Positions 1 to 9,777 of a stretch of 64,000 bases of DNA are shown piece after piece. The notes below the pieces were generated by a model. It saw only the letters and a program-made list of their open reading frames with translations. It was not told where the DNA came from and ran no database searches. Both the position numbers and the translations under genes were made by a program. This stretch comes from Odoribacter sp. (lineage in GTDB: Bacteria > Bacteroidota > Bacteroidia > Bacteroidales > Prolixibacteraceae). The stretch covers positions 1-64,000 of the forward strand of contig PNOH01000021.1 in NCBI GenBank assembly GCA_013824715.1. Reading direction: 5' to 3'. Position 1 is the first letter of the stretch, and each line of letters begins with the position of its first letter.

Positions 1-1
1 G

Positions 2-3000
2 ACACTAGGCTTTCTTTCCAACGCATCAGCCGCCCGAGTCTATCGTTACCAGATTATGCTTGAAGATTTTAACGAATTGACCAAACTAAGTGGCTCCCTC
101 AATATACCGGCAGGTAATGGCTGGCCGGTTTCGGGCGCTGAAGCGGCAGATTTTAAATCAGTACAAGGGATAACTTTTAGTACAAAGGATACCTTGAAAA
201 GGACTGAAGGAGCCAACGAAATATGGGTATTCAGATTTTCAGTCAGTCGAATTTCACTCGGAAGTCTGAATCTTACCGGAACATTACCTGCCTTGACTTT
301 TAGTGAGCTGGTGTATTTTAACATCTCCTTCAATAAAATCTCAGGTCCAATTCCTGTTTTAAATTTTCCTAAGTGCCAGGAACTCTGGCTAAACCGGAAC
401 CAATTCACCGGTACTATCCCAAATTTCAATATGCCCGCATTAATAAATCTGGAATTATACACCAATCAACTTACCGGTACTATCCCAAATTTCAACTTTC
501 CCAAACTTAAAACCCTGGAACTGACGGAGAATCAACTTGAAGGGCAGATTCCTGATTTTAAGTTACCAGCGCTCAAATGGTTTAGCCTGGCCTATAACAA
601 ACTTTCGGGTACGATCCCAAATTTTAACCTTCCTGAATTGCAAATTCTGGATCTTGGGCACAATAACCTGACTGGCACAATTCCCCTGTTTAATTGCCCC
701 AAAGCCTTGCATATCAGGTTGTACGAGAATCAATTAACCGGTTCAATCCCGCAGTTTAATATGCCTCAGTTATCGAACCTGGCATTGGGCGACAATAAGT
801 TGACAGGTACAATCCCGAAATTCAACATGCCGCAACTGATCCTGTTCAATGTAAAAAACAACCAGTTGACAGGTGATTTCGATAATTCGGGGCTGCCACA
901 ATTAATGGATTTATACCTTCAGAATAATCCGATTACCGGATTGCCCGATCTAAAAAGCATCTCGCCTCAACTCGAGAGGGCCGATGTGAGTGGTTGTAGT
1001 CTGACTTTTGAAGATATTGAGCCTAACCTTGACATCAAAAGTTTCAAATATTCAGGCCAGCAAAAGGTTGAAACCTATCAAAAGCTGAATGGCTTGCAGG
1101 TAACCTTTTATGTGAAAATGAAGGAGCAAAACTGTGAATATAAATGGCGGAAAATTAAGAATGGTGTGAATACCTTAATCACTGGAGCCATAAAAGATTC
1201 GCTGACAATAACTGTTGAACCTAGCGCTACTTATTATTGTCTGATTACAAATACCAAAGTTCCGGGGCTGACCCTGGTTTCGAAAACTACCAGTGTTAAT
1301 TCGTGCGTTTCTTTCAGTCAATTTGAATTTTGCCTTGAAGGAAATACCTGGGAGAAACTTGAAAATAATATTCTGGCTTCGACAGGTAAGGTGTTGATCA
1401 ACAATATGCTGACATTTGAAGGTACGTTCCTACTCGACACTCTGAATGTTGCTTTACGTGCAACAGGCGAGTTTTATGTGCAGAACATTCCCATTCCGGG
1501 TGGCACCATTGGGAAATATTCGTTGGGTTCAGGAACTTATGCCCTGACACTGCTCGGAGAAAAAGGCACCATCACTAAATTCCTTGATTCAAAAATGAGT
1601 CAACTCGGACAACTTTGTGGCGGAGATTTGAAACTCGACAATTTACAGCTTGTTGGAGGCCGACGTGCTACCGGAATAAAATTGGATTGTAAAATCAGCG
1701 TTCCGGGCATTAGTGGAAAATGCGATAAGCCTGAAGATAAAGATACAGACTTCGAACTAAAAGGACTTCAAATTACTACCGAAGGAATTGGACTGGAAGG
1801 AGTTAAAGTTACAGATATTGGCCTTATAAGAGGATATTGTCTGAAAAACCTGACAGTAAATTACAATCCGAAAAAGGATATTTTATCTTCCGGGGCCACC
1901 ATAGCAATACCTTTTGGAGAGATTGAGGGCGGCTTTAAGCTTGAAAAAGGAAAAATAGATAGCATCGCCTGGAGGATTGAAGCAGAAAAGACAGTTTTTG
2001 TTATAGGTACTACCACTGTTGGTGTTAAAGGCTTTTTCGGACATATTTCGAACATTACAAAGCCGGCCATCGAAGTAGAATTGGGAGGAATTTTTGGTGA
2101 CATAACTTCTGACATTTTCTATCGTGTAACTGCCAGTGGTCGCACAATCTGGCCTAAGGTTTTTGAAGTGAAAGGAACAGGACAGTTTCTGAAACCACCG
2201 CTGCTGTACAGACCTTACCAAATAGCAGGGAGTTTGGCCATGTCGTATGATTATGGGCTGCAAATGTTTAAAGTTGATCTAAACGGTAAAATCGGAACTC
2301 CGGACGAAAAAGAATGGTTGATGGACAGTCATGGAATATTCAAAATTTTTACAAAAACCAGTCCGCCAACATTTTCGGGTGAATTATCAGGAAAAATTCA
2401 TCTGAAGGAATTCGACGATGGTTTCCCATACATCTGGTTAAACTCCTTGTTTACCTTGCCAGTGGATGCTGAAACAAAAACAATGTTCATCTATGGGAAA
2501 AACAAGGTCATGTATGGAAATGCTACTTTTCAGAATGCTAAATACGGCCCTTACAGCTTGAAATACGTGCTGAACCTCGATAAAAATTATGGGGATGATG
2601 ATTTCTTGTATTGGGAAGCAAGTTCAACCACAAAATCGGCACAACTTAAAAACGCCGACTTGTTGGGTGACATGCGCCATGACATTCAAATTCCTGAAAA
2701 TACTGGATTAGCCGTAGTTGGCGTGAAAAGTCAGGTGAAAGCGCCGACAACAGTTCTGAAAAGTCCGTCAGGAAAGATTTATTCATCTTCTAATGAACTC
2801 AGCAGTATAATTCTTAGTTTGGGAAAAACAGGGAAAGATGCTTTTTGGACAATTCAAAAACCCGAGACTGGAAAATGGGAATTGACACTTCAAAATCCGG
2901 CTACTACAGATTCAGTAATAATTTTTCTGCAGCCGGTTGATCCAGGATTTAAAGTCAGCATGGCTCAGTCTGGCTATCAGGTAACTGTGACATGGAAAGG

Positions 3001-3787
3001 CTCTCTTTTTAAAACGAACCAAAAGATTAGTATGATGCTTGATAATGATGGCATGGGCTTCGATGGAATTAAAGTTACCGAAGGAAATGCCGCTGCCGGA
3101 AGCCTGGTTTTTGCAGTAAACGACTCATTGTCGCAGTGCAATTATTCATTATTTGCTCAAGTTACCGACGATTTTAATGTATATAGTTCGTATGCCGATG
3201 GAATTGTAAACATACCAAAAGCGATTTTGCGTCCTCCGGTTATTGAAAGTGCAAAACTGATCCAAAGTATAGGAAAAATCAGGATTTCCTTTACTGACAA
3301 TTTGGATCCAAAAACGGTTGGCTATATTCTATCAGTATTCGACAAAAATGGGAAAGACTCTGTTTATGCCATTTTGAATCGTGGTGCCGGATCAATTGAT
3401 CTAGCTATTCCAGATGCCGGAACCAAAACAATTAAGATGACCGCTTTCGACTCAGTCGGATTGACAGGCTGCCCGTCGGCTCCAAAATCAATTGATCTGA
3501 CCAGCAATTCGGCTGTTGTAACCACCGAACAAAATAGTTTGACGTTTTATCCCAATCCAACTACAGGTGAAGGAACTGTTCGGTTCACATTACCCGAAAG
3601 TACAGCATACCGCATTTCTGTCGTCGATCTTTTGGGACGCAGTATATGTCCTCCAATACAAGGGAAAAAACCGGCCGGTACCTGGGAAACTGCATTGAAT
3701 CTCGATCATGCGCCTGTTGGAATTTACTTCATTGTCCTTCAAACAGACAGACTAGCATTGACTCATAAATTCATCATTTCGCGATAG
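2..3787 (+). CDS. Leucine-rich repeat protein with T9SS C-terminal sorting domain (5' truncated by window edge)
   Basis: The frame is open without a stop back to base 2, and the first ATG (56) is followed by no signal peptide, so the true start and export signal lie outside the window; 1261 codons are visible. From about base 280 to 980 it carries about ten 22-residue leucine-rich repeats of the LxGxIPxFNxPxL type (plant/Bacteroidota class), encoded by 66-bp units such as the pair at 407 and 473. An Ig-like segment follows (about 1060-1300), then long beta-rich stretches of unknown family, a segment resembling a pre-peptidase/proprotein-type beta domain (about 2690-2940), an Fn3-like segment (about 3220-3480), and a C-terminal type A sorting domain beginning at the FYPNPTTGEG motif and ending in KFIISR. 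This tail is known to direct secretion through the type IX system and anchoring on the cell surface. Cell-surface binding or adhesion is inferred; no catalytic motif was seen. Confidence 0.85.
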   Translation, partial: TLGFLSNASAARVYRYQIMLEDFNELTKLSGSLNIPAGNGWPVSGAEAADFKSVQGITFSTKDTLKRTEGANEIWVFRFSVSRISLGSLNLTGTLPALTFSELVYFNISFNKISGPIPVLNFPKCQELWLNRNQFTGTIPNFNMPALINLELYTNQLTGTIPNFNFPKLKTLELTENQLEGQIPDFKLPALKWFSLAYNKLSGTIPNFNLPELQILDLGHNNLTGTIPLFNCPKALHIRLYENQLTGSIPQFNMPQLSNLALGDNKLTGTIPKFNMPQLILFNVKNNQLTGDFDNSGLPQLMDLYLQNNPITGLPDLKSISPQLERADVSGCSLTFEDIEPNLDIKSFKYSGQQKVETYQKLNGLQVTFYVKMKEQNCEYKWRKIKNGVNTLITGAIKDSLTITVEPSATYYCLITNTKVPGLTLVSKTTSVNSCVSFSQFEFCLEGNTWEKLENNILASTGKVLINNMLTFEGTFLLDTLNVALRATGEFYVQNIPIPGGTIGKYSLGSGTYALTLLGEKGTITKFLDSKMSQLGQLCGGDLKLDNLQLVGGRRATGIKLDCKISVPGISGKCDKPEDKDTDFELKGLQITTEGIGLEGVKVTDIGLIRGYCLKNLTVNYNPKKDILSSGATIAIPFGEIEGGFKLEKGKIDSIAWRIEAEKTVFVIGTTTVGVKGFFGHISNITKPAIEVELGGIFGDITSDIFYRVTASGRTIWPKVFEVKGTGQFLKPPLLYRPYQIAGSLAMSYDYGLQMFKVDLNGKIGTPDEKEWLMDSHGIFKIFTKTSPPTFSGELSGKIHLKEFDDGFPYIWLNSLFTLPVDAETKTMFIYGKNKVMYGNATFQNAKYGPYSLKYVLNLDKNYGDDDFLYWEASSTTKSAQLKNADLLGDMRHDIQIPENTGLAVVGVKSQVKAPTTVLKSPSGKIYSSSNELSSIILSLGKTGKDAFWTIQKPETGKWELTLQNPATTDSVIIFLQPVDPGFKVSMAQSGYQVTVTWKGSLFKTNQKISMMLDNDGMGFDGIKVTEGNAAAGSLVFAVNDSLSQCNYSLFAQVTDDFNVYSSYADGIVNIPKAILRPPVIESAKLIQSIGKIRISFTDNLDPKTVGYILSVFDKNGKDSVYAILNRGAGSIDLAIPDAGTKTIKMTAFDSVGLTGCPSAPKSIDLTSNSAVVTTEQNSLTFYPNPTTGEGTVRFTLPESTAYRISVVDLLGRSICPPIQGKKPAGTWETALNLDHAPVGIYFIVLQTDRLALTHKFIISR

Positions 3788-3798
3788 AAAGAGAATAA

Positions 3799-4392
3799 TT
3801 ACCTGATAATTTTATGCCCTTTTATATTCAAACTCCCTTCTTTTTCGAGGGTTTTTACCGATCGTATTACTGTTTCAACCCGTAATCCGGTGAGGTCGGC
3901 AATGTGCTGGCGGGTGAGGCTGACCTCGTATTTCTGGTCGTCCGGAATTCCTTCCTCCTTTTTCAGGTAATCAATCAGGCTTAAAATGCGGTGTTCAGGT
4001 TTAAAACTCGAAATTTCCTTCAGTTGCATGGACTTATAAAGCAAGCGGGTGGCAAGCATCCGGGTAATCCCGAGATGAATTTCAGGGTTTTCTTTCAGAA
4101 GTTTAAGAAATTTGGCCTTTGACAATTTATACAAGCAGGTATCTTCTTCGGCAACCGTGCATGCCGGATAATTGGAATCAGTGAAAAGAGGCGGTTCCCC
4201 AAAACTTTCACCAGGTACAAACATGCCCTGCGTAAAAAGTTTTCCTTCAGCATTCAGGTTGAACATTTTCATCTTTCCGGTTTTCACCTGAAAATAATGT
4301 GCCGCCCGTTCTTTCTCGTGAAAAAGAAATGCTCCCTTTTCAAGTTTCAGTTCTACTGCGCCATACTGAACAAGAATCGTTTCTTCAATCAT
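3799..4392 (-). CDS. Crp/Fnr family transcriptional regulator
   Basis: A 197-residue protein with an N-terminal cyclic-nucleotide-binding-type beta barrel (about residues 10-115) and a C-terminal Crp-type winged helix (about 140-197, QHIADLTGLRVETVIRSVKT recognition region). I chose the ATG at 4392; the frame runs open further to a GTG at 4494, but that extension crosses a palindromic repeat and does not look like protein. No cysteine cluster for an Fnr-type Fe-S cluster is visible, so the signal is unknown. It is convergent with the LRR gene (11-bp gap) and divergent from scdA, which makes scdA, a nitrosative/oxidative damage repair gene, its likeliest target; that link is inference. Confidence 0.85.
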   Translation of the reverse strand: MIEETILVQYGAVELKLEKGAFLFHEKERAAHYFQVKTGKMKMFNLNAEGKLFTQGMFVPGESFGEPPLFTDSNYPACTVAEEDTCLYKLSKAKFLKLLKENPEIHLGITRMLATRLLYKSMQLKEISSFKPEHRILSLIDYLKKEEGIPDDQKYEVSLTRQHIADLTGLRVETVIRSVKTLEKEGSLNIKGHKIIR

Positions 4393-4430
4393 AACTAATA
4401 TCTCATTTGAAATCGGGTTACTATTTATTT

Positions 4431-4570
4431 CGGTGCTCTGCACCTTTTTTTGTACAAGGTCAAATGCAACTACAAAGATTTCGGTGCTCCGCACCGAAAC
4501 CCATCAGCCACAGCGTGGCGAAATCTTTGTAGAAATAATAGCATAATATATTCAAAGGTGCAGAGCACCG
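4431..4570. repeat. Nested palindromic REP/MITE-like element
   Basis: The outer arms CGGTGCTCTGCACC (4431-4444) and GGTGCAGAGCACCG (4557-4570) are perfect reverse complements, and each is itself a short palindrome. Between them sits a second perfect inverted repeat, CTACAAAGATTTCG (4470-4483) with CGAAATCTTTGTAG (4519-4532), whose interior contains two further hairpins, CGGTGC-TCC-GCACCG (4482-4496) and CCAC-AGC-GTGG (4508-4518). This resembles a bacterial interspersed mosaic or REP element mobilised by an IS200-type RAYT protein; no such transposase is in the window. It occupies the space between the Crp-type gene and scdA. A related GGTGCAGAGCAC motif recurs at 25593-25604. Confidence 0.7.
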
Positions 4571-4825
4571 GAATCTGCAATTTTGAATAGCTGTAATTAC
4601 ATCATGAGGTCACAACACAAAATTACCTCAAAATAATAAATTAAGAGGAATTTATCTTTTGTTTTTTCTGTTCATTTCATGGAAACAGATCAGGAAAAGG
4701 TTTATTCGGCTGATTCTGTGTGCTATAATAGGTTTATGCCTTTATGAGCGAGATCATAAAACCAGCCAGGTTGCAACAACTATCTTTATACCTGAAAAAT
4801 AAATATCACTAAAATCAGAAACAAA

Positions 4826-5554
4826 ATGGAAAATATCAGAAATAAATCAGTAGGTGAGATCGTGAAACTGGATTTCAGGGCTGCCGATGTGTTCAGTAAC
4901 TACGGAATCGACTTTTGCTGTGGAGGTAAAATTTCGGTAGCCGAGGCTTGTGCCAATGCCAAAACTGATGAGTCAATAGTCATTGATGCATTAGAAAACC
5001 TGAAAAACCAAACGGGATCAGCAGTTCATGATTTTGACAGTTGGAACATTGGCTTTTTGGCCGATTATATTCAGAATACGCATCATCAGTATGTAAGCAA
5101 AGCCATTCCGCAAATTCTGCCATTGGCTCAGAAGGTTGCCGATGTGCATGGCGAGCATCATGCCGAAGTGATTCAAATCAATGAATTGTTTCAGGATTTG
5201 TCTGAAGAATTGCTCCAGCACATGCAGAAGGAAGAACAAATCCTTTTCCCATATATCAAGGGATTGGTGGCTTCTCAATCGGGTGAAAATTGTGCGGCTG
5301 ATTCTTGCTTTGGATCAGTTTCAGGTCCCATATCTGTGATGGAACAGGAACATGAAAATGCCGGGGTAATCCTGAAAGAGATGTTCCGTTTGAGCGATGG
5401 ATATACACCACCTGAAGATGCCTGCAATACATTCCGGGTACTTTTTGGTAAACTGAAGGAATTTGAAGACGATTTGCACCGTCATATCCATCTGGAAAAC
5501 AATATTCTTTTCCCGAAAGCGATTGAGATGGAAACAGCTTTGTCGAATGGATAA
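4826..5554 (+). CDS. scdA: Iron-sulfur cluster repair di-iron protein (ScdA/Ric/YtfE)
   Basis: A 242-residue protein with the N-terminal ScdA_N domain (about residues 5-60, with the CCGG segment of the DFCCGGK motif) and a C-terminal hemerythrin-like four-helix domain. Di-iron ligands are visible as His/Glu motifs: HHQYV near residue 89, HGEHH near 111, HMQKEEQILFP near 132, EQEHE near 173 and HRHIHLENNILFP near 217. The family restores Fe-S clusters damaged by nitric oxide or peroxide and acts in the cytoplasm. It stands alone, divergent from the Crp/Fnr regulator across about 430 bp that holds a palindromic element, and ends at a strong hairpin. Family length (about 240) matches. Assignment is firm; control by the neighbouring regulator is inferred. 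Confidence 0.93.
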   Translation: MENIRNKSVGEIVKLDFRAADVFSNYGIDFCCGGKISVAEACANAKTDESIVIDALENLKNQTGSAVHDFDSWNIGFLADYIQNTHHQYVSKAIPQILPLAQKVADVHGEHHAEVIQINELFQDLSEELLQHMQKEEQILFPYIKGLVASQSGENCAADSCFGSVSGPISVMEQEHENAGVILKEMFRLSDGYTPPEDACNTFRVLFGKLKEFEDDLHRHIHLENNILFPKAIEMETALSNG

Positions 5555-5576
5555 TTGACATTAGTTTGTATCATTG

Positions 5577-5618
5577 AAAAAATCCTGAACCCGATTTGTT
5601 TTCGGGCTTAGGATTTTT
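5577..5618. terminator. Bidirectional intrinsic terminator between scdA and the GH78 gene
   Basis: Arms at 5578-5594 and 5602-5618 pair with two central mismatches around a short loop; A-run on one side and T-run on the other give a terminator in both directions, between two convergent genes. Confidence 0.75.
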
Positions 5619-5660
5619 CTTTCAGATAAGACAATTTCATTCCATGATTCAATTGAGTTT

Positions 5661-8072
5661 TTATTGGATATTGATACTGGTCAATCGCTTCAATGAAATA
5701 GTTTTCCCCTGCCATCCAAAAGTGCCGGTAAGTCCTTCAGGCAAAGTCACTTCACCTTGAATGCCATCTGTTTCATTTCGTTTCAGATTAAAAATTATCA
5801 TTCCAGACGGATGTGGCATTTGTCCTTTTATAAATTTCAATTCGCCGAATGCAGGTTCCATCCGGATTGTTTTAAAACCGGGTGAGGCAGGGCGGATTCC
5901 AGCAACGGTAGCCAGAAAATCGTAGTTCGGACTGGCGCTCCAGGCGTGACAATCGGAGCGGGTTGGATCCTGTTTCTCGGCAAAAGTGCTCAAGCCATTT
6001 TGCAGCATTTCTTTCCATGGACCAAGTGTTTGCAGATAATGGTCGGCCAGCCCCGTTTTTTTCAATGCCTGTGTGAGGTAAAATCTGAAATACAAGGTTG
6101 GCTGAATCAGTTTTGGATCAGCCATAATCCGTTCTGCCATTGCTTTCTGTTCGTTTTCCGGAATTGTATTAGTTAAAATCCCAAATATTTGCGCGTGCAT
6201 ACTGAATTCGGTTTTGTCAGGAGTATTCGCCAGATATTTTCGTGAAGAATCCCAGCAACGATCATACACTGATTGAGTCAGGTATTTTGCCATTTGCTTA
6301 TAATTTTCGGCCTGTACCGGATGATCAAAATAATCGTGCAATTCGGCTGCCCGCTGAACTGCATAAGCCAGTTGCATGGTTAAAATGGATGATTGCCCGT
6401 CGAAGCTGCCACCTTTAGGTACTCCTCCGATCCTGGTTTCATTCTTCCAGGGCCATTCGTCAGCCCAATCCACAAAATTCCAGTATTCAAGTGGTCCCAG
6501 CAAACCAGTTTTGGGGTCAATGCGCTGGGTAAACCAACTCAGGACCTGATCTATTCCGTTGAGAAATCCGGACACAAACTCCGGATCGTCGCGCAGAGTC
6601 CAGTAATCATGAACCATATCAACCCAATAAAGCGAAAATGGAGGGATAACCTGAGGACTGGCCGATGGATACCGGCTTTGGGTCAGGCCTTCATGAAAAC
6701 GGGATTCATCGTATTGCATCAATGCATTACGCACCAAACGGTCGTCACCCGAAACATACATCGAAATCAGTGCCTGTATCCGTGTATCGCCCACATATTG
6801 AAGTTGCTCATAGTACGGACAATCGTAATAAGTTTCGTTGGCACACAAACGGGCGGTCCGCCAGCCTGTATCCCAAATCTGTTTCAGTTCCGGCAAATCG
6901 GTTTCAAAAACTGCATTTTCCTGAAGTGGATAAGCTGTAAATTCACTTTTAAAATCTTCCAGAACAAGTTCTTCGGCTTTGATCTCAATTTCTACCTGAA
7001 GGTATCGCCAGGTTCGGAACCACAAAGGGCGGAAGAGCCGGTTTGCACTGCCATCAGGAAGAAAAATATCAGCATATCCCTTCATTTGCTTGCCTTCAAT
7101 TTCGTTTCGGTTTCCCTTGTTACCCTTAGCATCAAACATCGCTTCCGAATAAATCAGTTTAATGCGGCTTTCTTTTCCTTTTGAAACCAGTAATTCAGGA
7201 TATCCGGTGGTCAAATTGCCCTGATCGAACAAAACGATGAGTTTTCGATTGGCCGGAACAGTCCATTTCGCTTTTCCCTGAAGAAAACCTTCAGAAACTT
7301 TGCTGCCTGAAGAATTTCTTACATGTTCAAATCTTTGTTGTTTAATTTCCATTTGAGGAATCCGTCGGGGGGTTAGAACCCAGTTGATATCGGTACCCAC
7401 TCCCCGGGGATGTCCAACATCCAATGTTTTTGCCTTGCTCCAGGTTTGGTCATCATACGCATTAGTTTCCCAGTTCCATGGGAAAAGCTTTGCATCCACT
7501 CGGTCGCAGGGGCCAACTACAATAAACTGACCGAGGGCTTCTCTGGCATCAGCCGATGCTAATTGATAGGCTTTATTTTTGAATACTTTCCAGCTTGCAT
7601 CTGTATTAACCAGTTCTTCCTGCATCGAATTTCCCTGAACAATTAAGGCCGTTTTAAGTGAGAATTGTGCCCAAGGTTTATCTTCCCCAAAATTCCAGAC
7701 TACAGCGGCCAGTAAGTTTTTCCCGGACTTCAGAAATCCGGAAATGTCAATACTTTCATAAAACCAATGCGCCAGATCACCCCGGGCAGGCCCAAAACAA
7801 ACTGCCTGACCATTTACAAAAAGCCGGTATCGGTTATCGGCAGAAACATGGATAATGAATTCCTTCGGGACGGTTGCCACTTCAAAGCTTTTCCTGAAAT
7901 GAAAAACTCCGTAATCGAGCGCCGATTCGGTTGGATGGGTAATCCACTGAGCTTTCCAATGATTGGTAAGTAATTCGGGATTGATTTTTTCGAAAGTTAC
8001 AAGCGCTTTCGATTGTGTGCTGCCTGAAAAGGCCAGGCAAATCAGTAAAAGAAAAACGGCGATCGGTTTCAT
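5661..8072 (-). CDS. Secreted GH78-type alpha-L-rhamnosidase-like hydrolase
   Basis: An 803-residue protein with a signal peptide (hydrophobic stretch in the first 20 residues, cleavage near STQS). An N-terminal carbohydrate-binding/jelly-roll part contains the SADNRYRLFVNGQ motif typical of GH78 N-domains (about residues 80-95). The (alpha/alpha)6 catalytic domain begins near residue 380 and includes the DCPYYEQLQYVGDTR signature (about residue 415-430), the region that holds acidic catalytic residues in GH78. The family removes terminal L-rhamnose from plant glycans or glycosides. It is exported, so it acts in the periplasm or outside. No SusC/SusD pair is next to it. The GH78 assignment is good; exact sugar specificity is not visible. 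Confidence 0.83.
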   Translation of the reverse strand: MKPIAVFLLLICLAFSGSTQSKALVTFEKINPELLTNHWKAQWITHPTESALDYGVFHFRKSFEVATVPKEFIIHVSADNRYRLFVNGQAVCFGPARGDLAHWFYESIDISGFLKSGKNLLAAVVWNFGEDKPWAQFSLKTALIVQGNSMQEELVNTDASWKVFKNKAYQLASADAREALGQFIVVGPCDRVDAKLFPWNWETNAYDDQTWSKAKTLDVGHPRGVGTDINWVLTPRRIPQMEIKQQRFEHVRNSSGSKVSEGFLQGKAKWTVPANRKLIVLFDQGNLTTGYPELLVSKGKESRIKLIYSEAMFDAKGNKGNRNEIEGKQMKGYADIFLPDGSANRLFRPLWFRTWRYLQVEIEIKAEELVLEDFKSEFTAYPLQENAVFETDLPELKQIWDTGWRTARLCANETYYDCPYYEQLQYVGDTRIQALISMYVSGDDRLVRNALMQYDESRFHEGLTQSRYPSASPQVIPPFSLYWVDMVHDYWTLRDDPEFVSGFLNGIDQVLSWFTQRIDPKTGLLGPLEYWNFVDWADEWPWKNETRIGGVPKGGSFDGQSSILTMQLAYAVQRAAELHDYFDHPVQAENYKQMAKYLTQSVYDRCWDSSRKYLANTPDKTEFSMHAQIFGILTNTIPENEQKAMAERIMADPKLIQPTLYFRFYLTQALKKTGLADHYLQTLGPWKEMLQNGLSTFAEKQDPTRSDCHAWSASPNYDFLATVAGIRPASPGFKTIRMEPAFGELKFIKGQMPHPSGMIIFNLKRNETDGIQGEVTLPEGLTGTFGWQGKTISLKRLTSINIQ

Positions 8073-8180
8073 GGCGATTTAGTTAGTTTGGATTCGGGTT
8101 TTATTGGCTGTGTTAAATTAGCAGAAATTTAAATCTAATCAAATGTTCTGTGAAAATCTTAACTGACCGTTAAAAACGAA

Positions 8181-8212
8181 AAGAGCCGGCCCCTTTTCAG
8201 GAGCCGGCTCTT
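8181..8212 (-). terminator. Intrinsic terminator of eno
   Basis: Stem AAGAGCCGGC (8181-8190) with GCCGGCTCTT (8203-8212); on the minus strand it is followed by a T-rich run (CTTTTCGTTTTT). It lies 21 bp past the enolase stop codon. Confidence 0.8.
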
Positions 8213-8232
8213 TATCTAATTCACCTTTATTC

Positions 8233-9552
<1,320 letters not shown>

Positions 9553-9618
9553 TTAGACTTAAATGATTGATTCATATCTTCTAAACTACTGATTTTGAAT
9601 GAATTTTTCAAAGCACGA

Positions 9619-9626
9619 CAAAGATA
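9619..9626 (-). promoter_or_regulatory. Candidate eno promoter -7 box
   Basis: Read on the minus strand the bases are TATCTTTG, an exact match to the Bacteroidota -7 consensus TAnnTTTG, 85 bp upstream of the eno ATG. No convincing TTTG -33 element is seen at the usual 19-nt spacing, so confidence is modest. Confidence 0.35.
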
Positions 9627-9777
9627 ATAAAAGCTTCGGAAAAACATTTCATCGGAAAGAAGGCATAACCTTTATTTAAACAAAGGGGAAAGGAAGAAGT
9701 GTTCAGTCGCAGTAACCAGACTGCATGTGTCAACATTCTGTGAATCTTATTATCTTGTCACGACAAAACCTGTATCA

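Noticed and set aside
6393..7184. 263-codon frame on the plus strand inside the GH78 gene
   Set aside because: It is antisense to a firmly identified gene, has no family features, and its composition follows the opposite strand.
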